From Dehalococcoidia bacterium (GTDB lineage Bacteria; Chloroflexota; Dehalococcoidia; UBA3495; JAAXIE01), in the NCBI GenBank assembly GCA_012270525.1, contig JAAXIE010000257.1:1-5538 (forward strand): a DNA stretch of 5,538 nucleotides. The letters run 5' to 3'. The notes beneath the pieces were generated by a model. It had not been told where the DNA came from. It saw only the letters and a program-made list of their open reading frames with translations, and searched no databases. A program made the position numbers and the translations under genes. Below, piece by piece: positions 4,253 through 5,538 of this stretch. Within the stretch, counting starts at the first letter, position 1; every line of letters begins with the position of its first letter.

Positions 4253-5538
4253 ATGCCAGTCATCGAGTCCACCCCGGAATTCGTTTCAAACGCATACCAG
4301 CGCATGGACCGGAACCTCAACGCGGTCCGTGCGAATTTGGGACGGCCCTTGGGACTGGCCGACAAGATCCTGCTGTCGCACCTGGATGATCCCAATACCA
4401 CGGACCTGGTGCGGGGACAGACATATGTGTTCCTGCGTCCCGACCGGGTGATTCTGCAAGACGTGCTGGGGCAGACCGCCATGCTCCAGTTCATGCAGAC
4501 CCGGCGCACGTCCACGGCTGTACCCACCACGGTTCACTGCGACCACCTGATTCAGGCGAGGGTGGAAGGGGCGTCGGATCTGCGGGAGTCGCTGGGGGAG
4601 AACCAGGAGGTGTACAACTTCCTGCGTTCGGCGGCCGCCAAGTACGGGGTCGGGTTCTGGGGTCCTGGAGCGGGGATCATCCACCAAGTGGCGTTGGAGC
4701 AGTATGCCTTCCCGGGGCAATTGATGATCGGCACCGATTCTCACACTCCCAATGGCGGGGGCTTGGGATCCATTTCCGTGGGCGTTGGGGGAGCGGATGC
4801 GGTTGAAGTCATGGCCGGACTCCCTTGGGAGGTACTGTATCCACGCTTCATTGGGGTGCATCTGACCGGGGAGATGAGCGGCTGGACCGCGCCCAAGGAC
4901 GTCATCCTGTACCTTGCTGGGCTGCTAACCGTATCGGGCGGCACTAACGCCATCATCGAATACTTCGGGCCGGGCACCAGTTCGATCAGTGCTACGGGCA
5001 AGGCGACCATCACCAACATGGGGGCCGAGCTTGGGGCGACGACCTCGGTGTTTCCCTATGATGAACGCATGGCCCGCTACCTGCGAGCCACGCATCGTGG
5101 AGAGCTCGTTGGTCTCGCGGAACAATACTCCCACATACTACGGGCGGACCCCGAATGCGAGGCCGATCCGGAACGCTACTATGATCGCGTGGTGGAAATC
5201 GACCTGTCCAAACTGGAGCCTCACCTCGTAGGTCCCCACTCGCCGGACAGGGCCCGACCCATTTCTCAACTCGCGCGAGAGGTGCGGGAGAACGGGGAGT
5301 TCATCGACCAGATATCGACTGCCCTCATCGGCTCATGCACCAACTCCTCCTACGAGGACATGAGCCGGGCGGCGGACGTGGCCCGGCAGGCGGCGGTGCA
5401 CGGCATCTCCGCCTCCACCGCTCTGCTGGTCACCCCGGGCTCCGAGCAGATACGGGCGACCATCGAGAGGGACGGCCAGATGCAGTCCCTCAAGGAGATA
5501 GACGGAGCCGTGCTGGCCAACGCCTGCGGCCCGTGCAT
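4253..5538 (+). CDS. acn: aconitate hydratase, mitochondrial type (C-terminus cut off by window)
   Basis: The first 428 codons, about 55% of a protein usually 750-780 long. The enzyme interconverts citrate and isocitrate in the TCA cycle via a 4Fe-4S cluster. All three cluster cysteines are present: C362 in GSCTNSSYEDM, and C425 and C428 in NACGPC at the window edge. Their spacing (63 and 3) equals that of mammalian mitochondrial aconitase (Cys358/421/424 in mature pig enzyme). Other matches at a constant offset include Q69, the D97-H98 pair in HCDHLIQ, D162-S163-H164 in GTDSHTPN, and E259 in NMGAELGATTS. The long runs SHLDDP, RPDRV, GVGGADAVEVMAG, SATGKATI, TPGSEQIRATIERDGQ and LANACGPC follow the ACO2-type lineage rather than AcnA/IRP1 or AcnB. 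AAGGAG (4238-4243), nine bases upstream, supports ATG 4253; an in-frame ATG at 4217 is a weaker alternative. It probably shares transcription with the ferredoxin or has its own undetected promoter. Confidence 0.96.
   Translation, partial: MPVIESTPEFVSNAYQRMDRNLNAVRANLGRPLGLADKILLSHLDDPNTTDLVRGQTYVFLRPDRVILQDVLGQTAMLQFMQTRRTSTAVPTTVHCDHLIQARVEGASDLRESLGENQEVYNFLRSAAAKYGVGFWGPGAGIIHQVALEQYAFPGQLMIGTDSHTPNGGGLGSISVGVGGADAVEVMAGLPWEVLYPRFIGVHLTGEMSGWTAPKDVILYLAGLLTVSGGTNAIIEYFGPGTSSISATGKATITNMGAELGATTSVFPYDERMARYLRATHRGELVGLAEQYSHILRADPECEADPERYYDRVVEIDLSKLEPHLVGPHSPDRARPISQLAREVRENGEFIDQISTALIGSCTNSSYEDMSRAADVARQAAVHGISASTALLVTPGSEQIRATIERDGQMQSLKEIDGAVLANACGPC

Noticed and set aside
4286..4861. 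Minus-strand open frame of 191 codons opposite aconitase
   Set aside because: The plus strand encodes a continuous, highly conserved aconitase here; the antisense frame shows no motif.
1..5538. CRISPR arrays, insertion sequences, att sites or mobile-element genes
   Set aside because: No regularly spaced direct repeats, transposase or integrase motifs, or flanking terminal repeats were seen on either strand.

Overview
This is a GC-rich bacterial chromosome segment with two transcription units that diverge from a promoter region at about 3580-3820. The gene content (mitochondrial-type aconitase, seven-iron ferredoxin, paired dienelactone-hydrolase-like enzymes, a DAO-family oxidoreductase, strong AGGAGG ribosome binding sites) fits an aerobic or microaerobic heterotroph. 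I lean weakly to Chloroflexota (Dehalococcoidia/SAR202-like) or a deep Proteobacteria-like lineage, but nothing in the window fixes the taxonomy.

The leftward unit (minus strand, 3579 down past position 1) reads in order: two tandem dienelactone-hydrolase-family proteins (3579-2851 and 2806-2072), a RidA/YjgF-family protein that lacks the catalytic arginine (1934-1548), a 71-residue very basic protein of unknown function (1475-1260), a 3-methyladenine DNA glycosylase I that starts at TTG and overlaps its predecessor's stop codon (1263-730), and the N-terminal 227 codons of an FAD-dependent oxidoreductase of the DAO family (683 to beyond the left edge). Gaps are short (44, 137, 72, -4 and 46 bases) and one good promoter sits in front of the first gene, so most or all of it may be one operon. 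The 137-base gap before the RidA gene holds a strong GC inverted repeat that could attenuate or process the transcript.

The rightward unit (plus strand) holds a 7Fe (3Fe-4S plus 4Fe-4S) ferredoxin (3821-4093) and, 159 bases on, the first 428 codons of a mitochondrial-type aconitase that runs off the right edge (4253-5538). A textbook -35/-10 pair precedes the ferredoxin. A perfect 16-base palindrome lies exactly where transcription should begin and looks like an operator. A 15-bp hairpin separates the ferredoxin from the aconitase.

A working picture, partly inference: the leftward genes look like a small catabolic or metabolite-repair set. The oxidoreductase could oxidise an amine or amino acid to an imine, the RidA relative could act on a reactive nitrogenous intermediate, and the hydrolases could open a lactone or cleave an ester. 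A DNA alkylation-repair enzyme rides along. The rightward genes supply iron-sulfur electron transfer and a TCA-cycle step. The points most worth a second look are the operator-like palindrome, the RidA and hydrolase active-site substitutions, and the small basic protein coupled to the DNA glycosylase.
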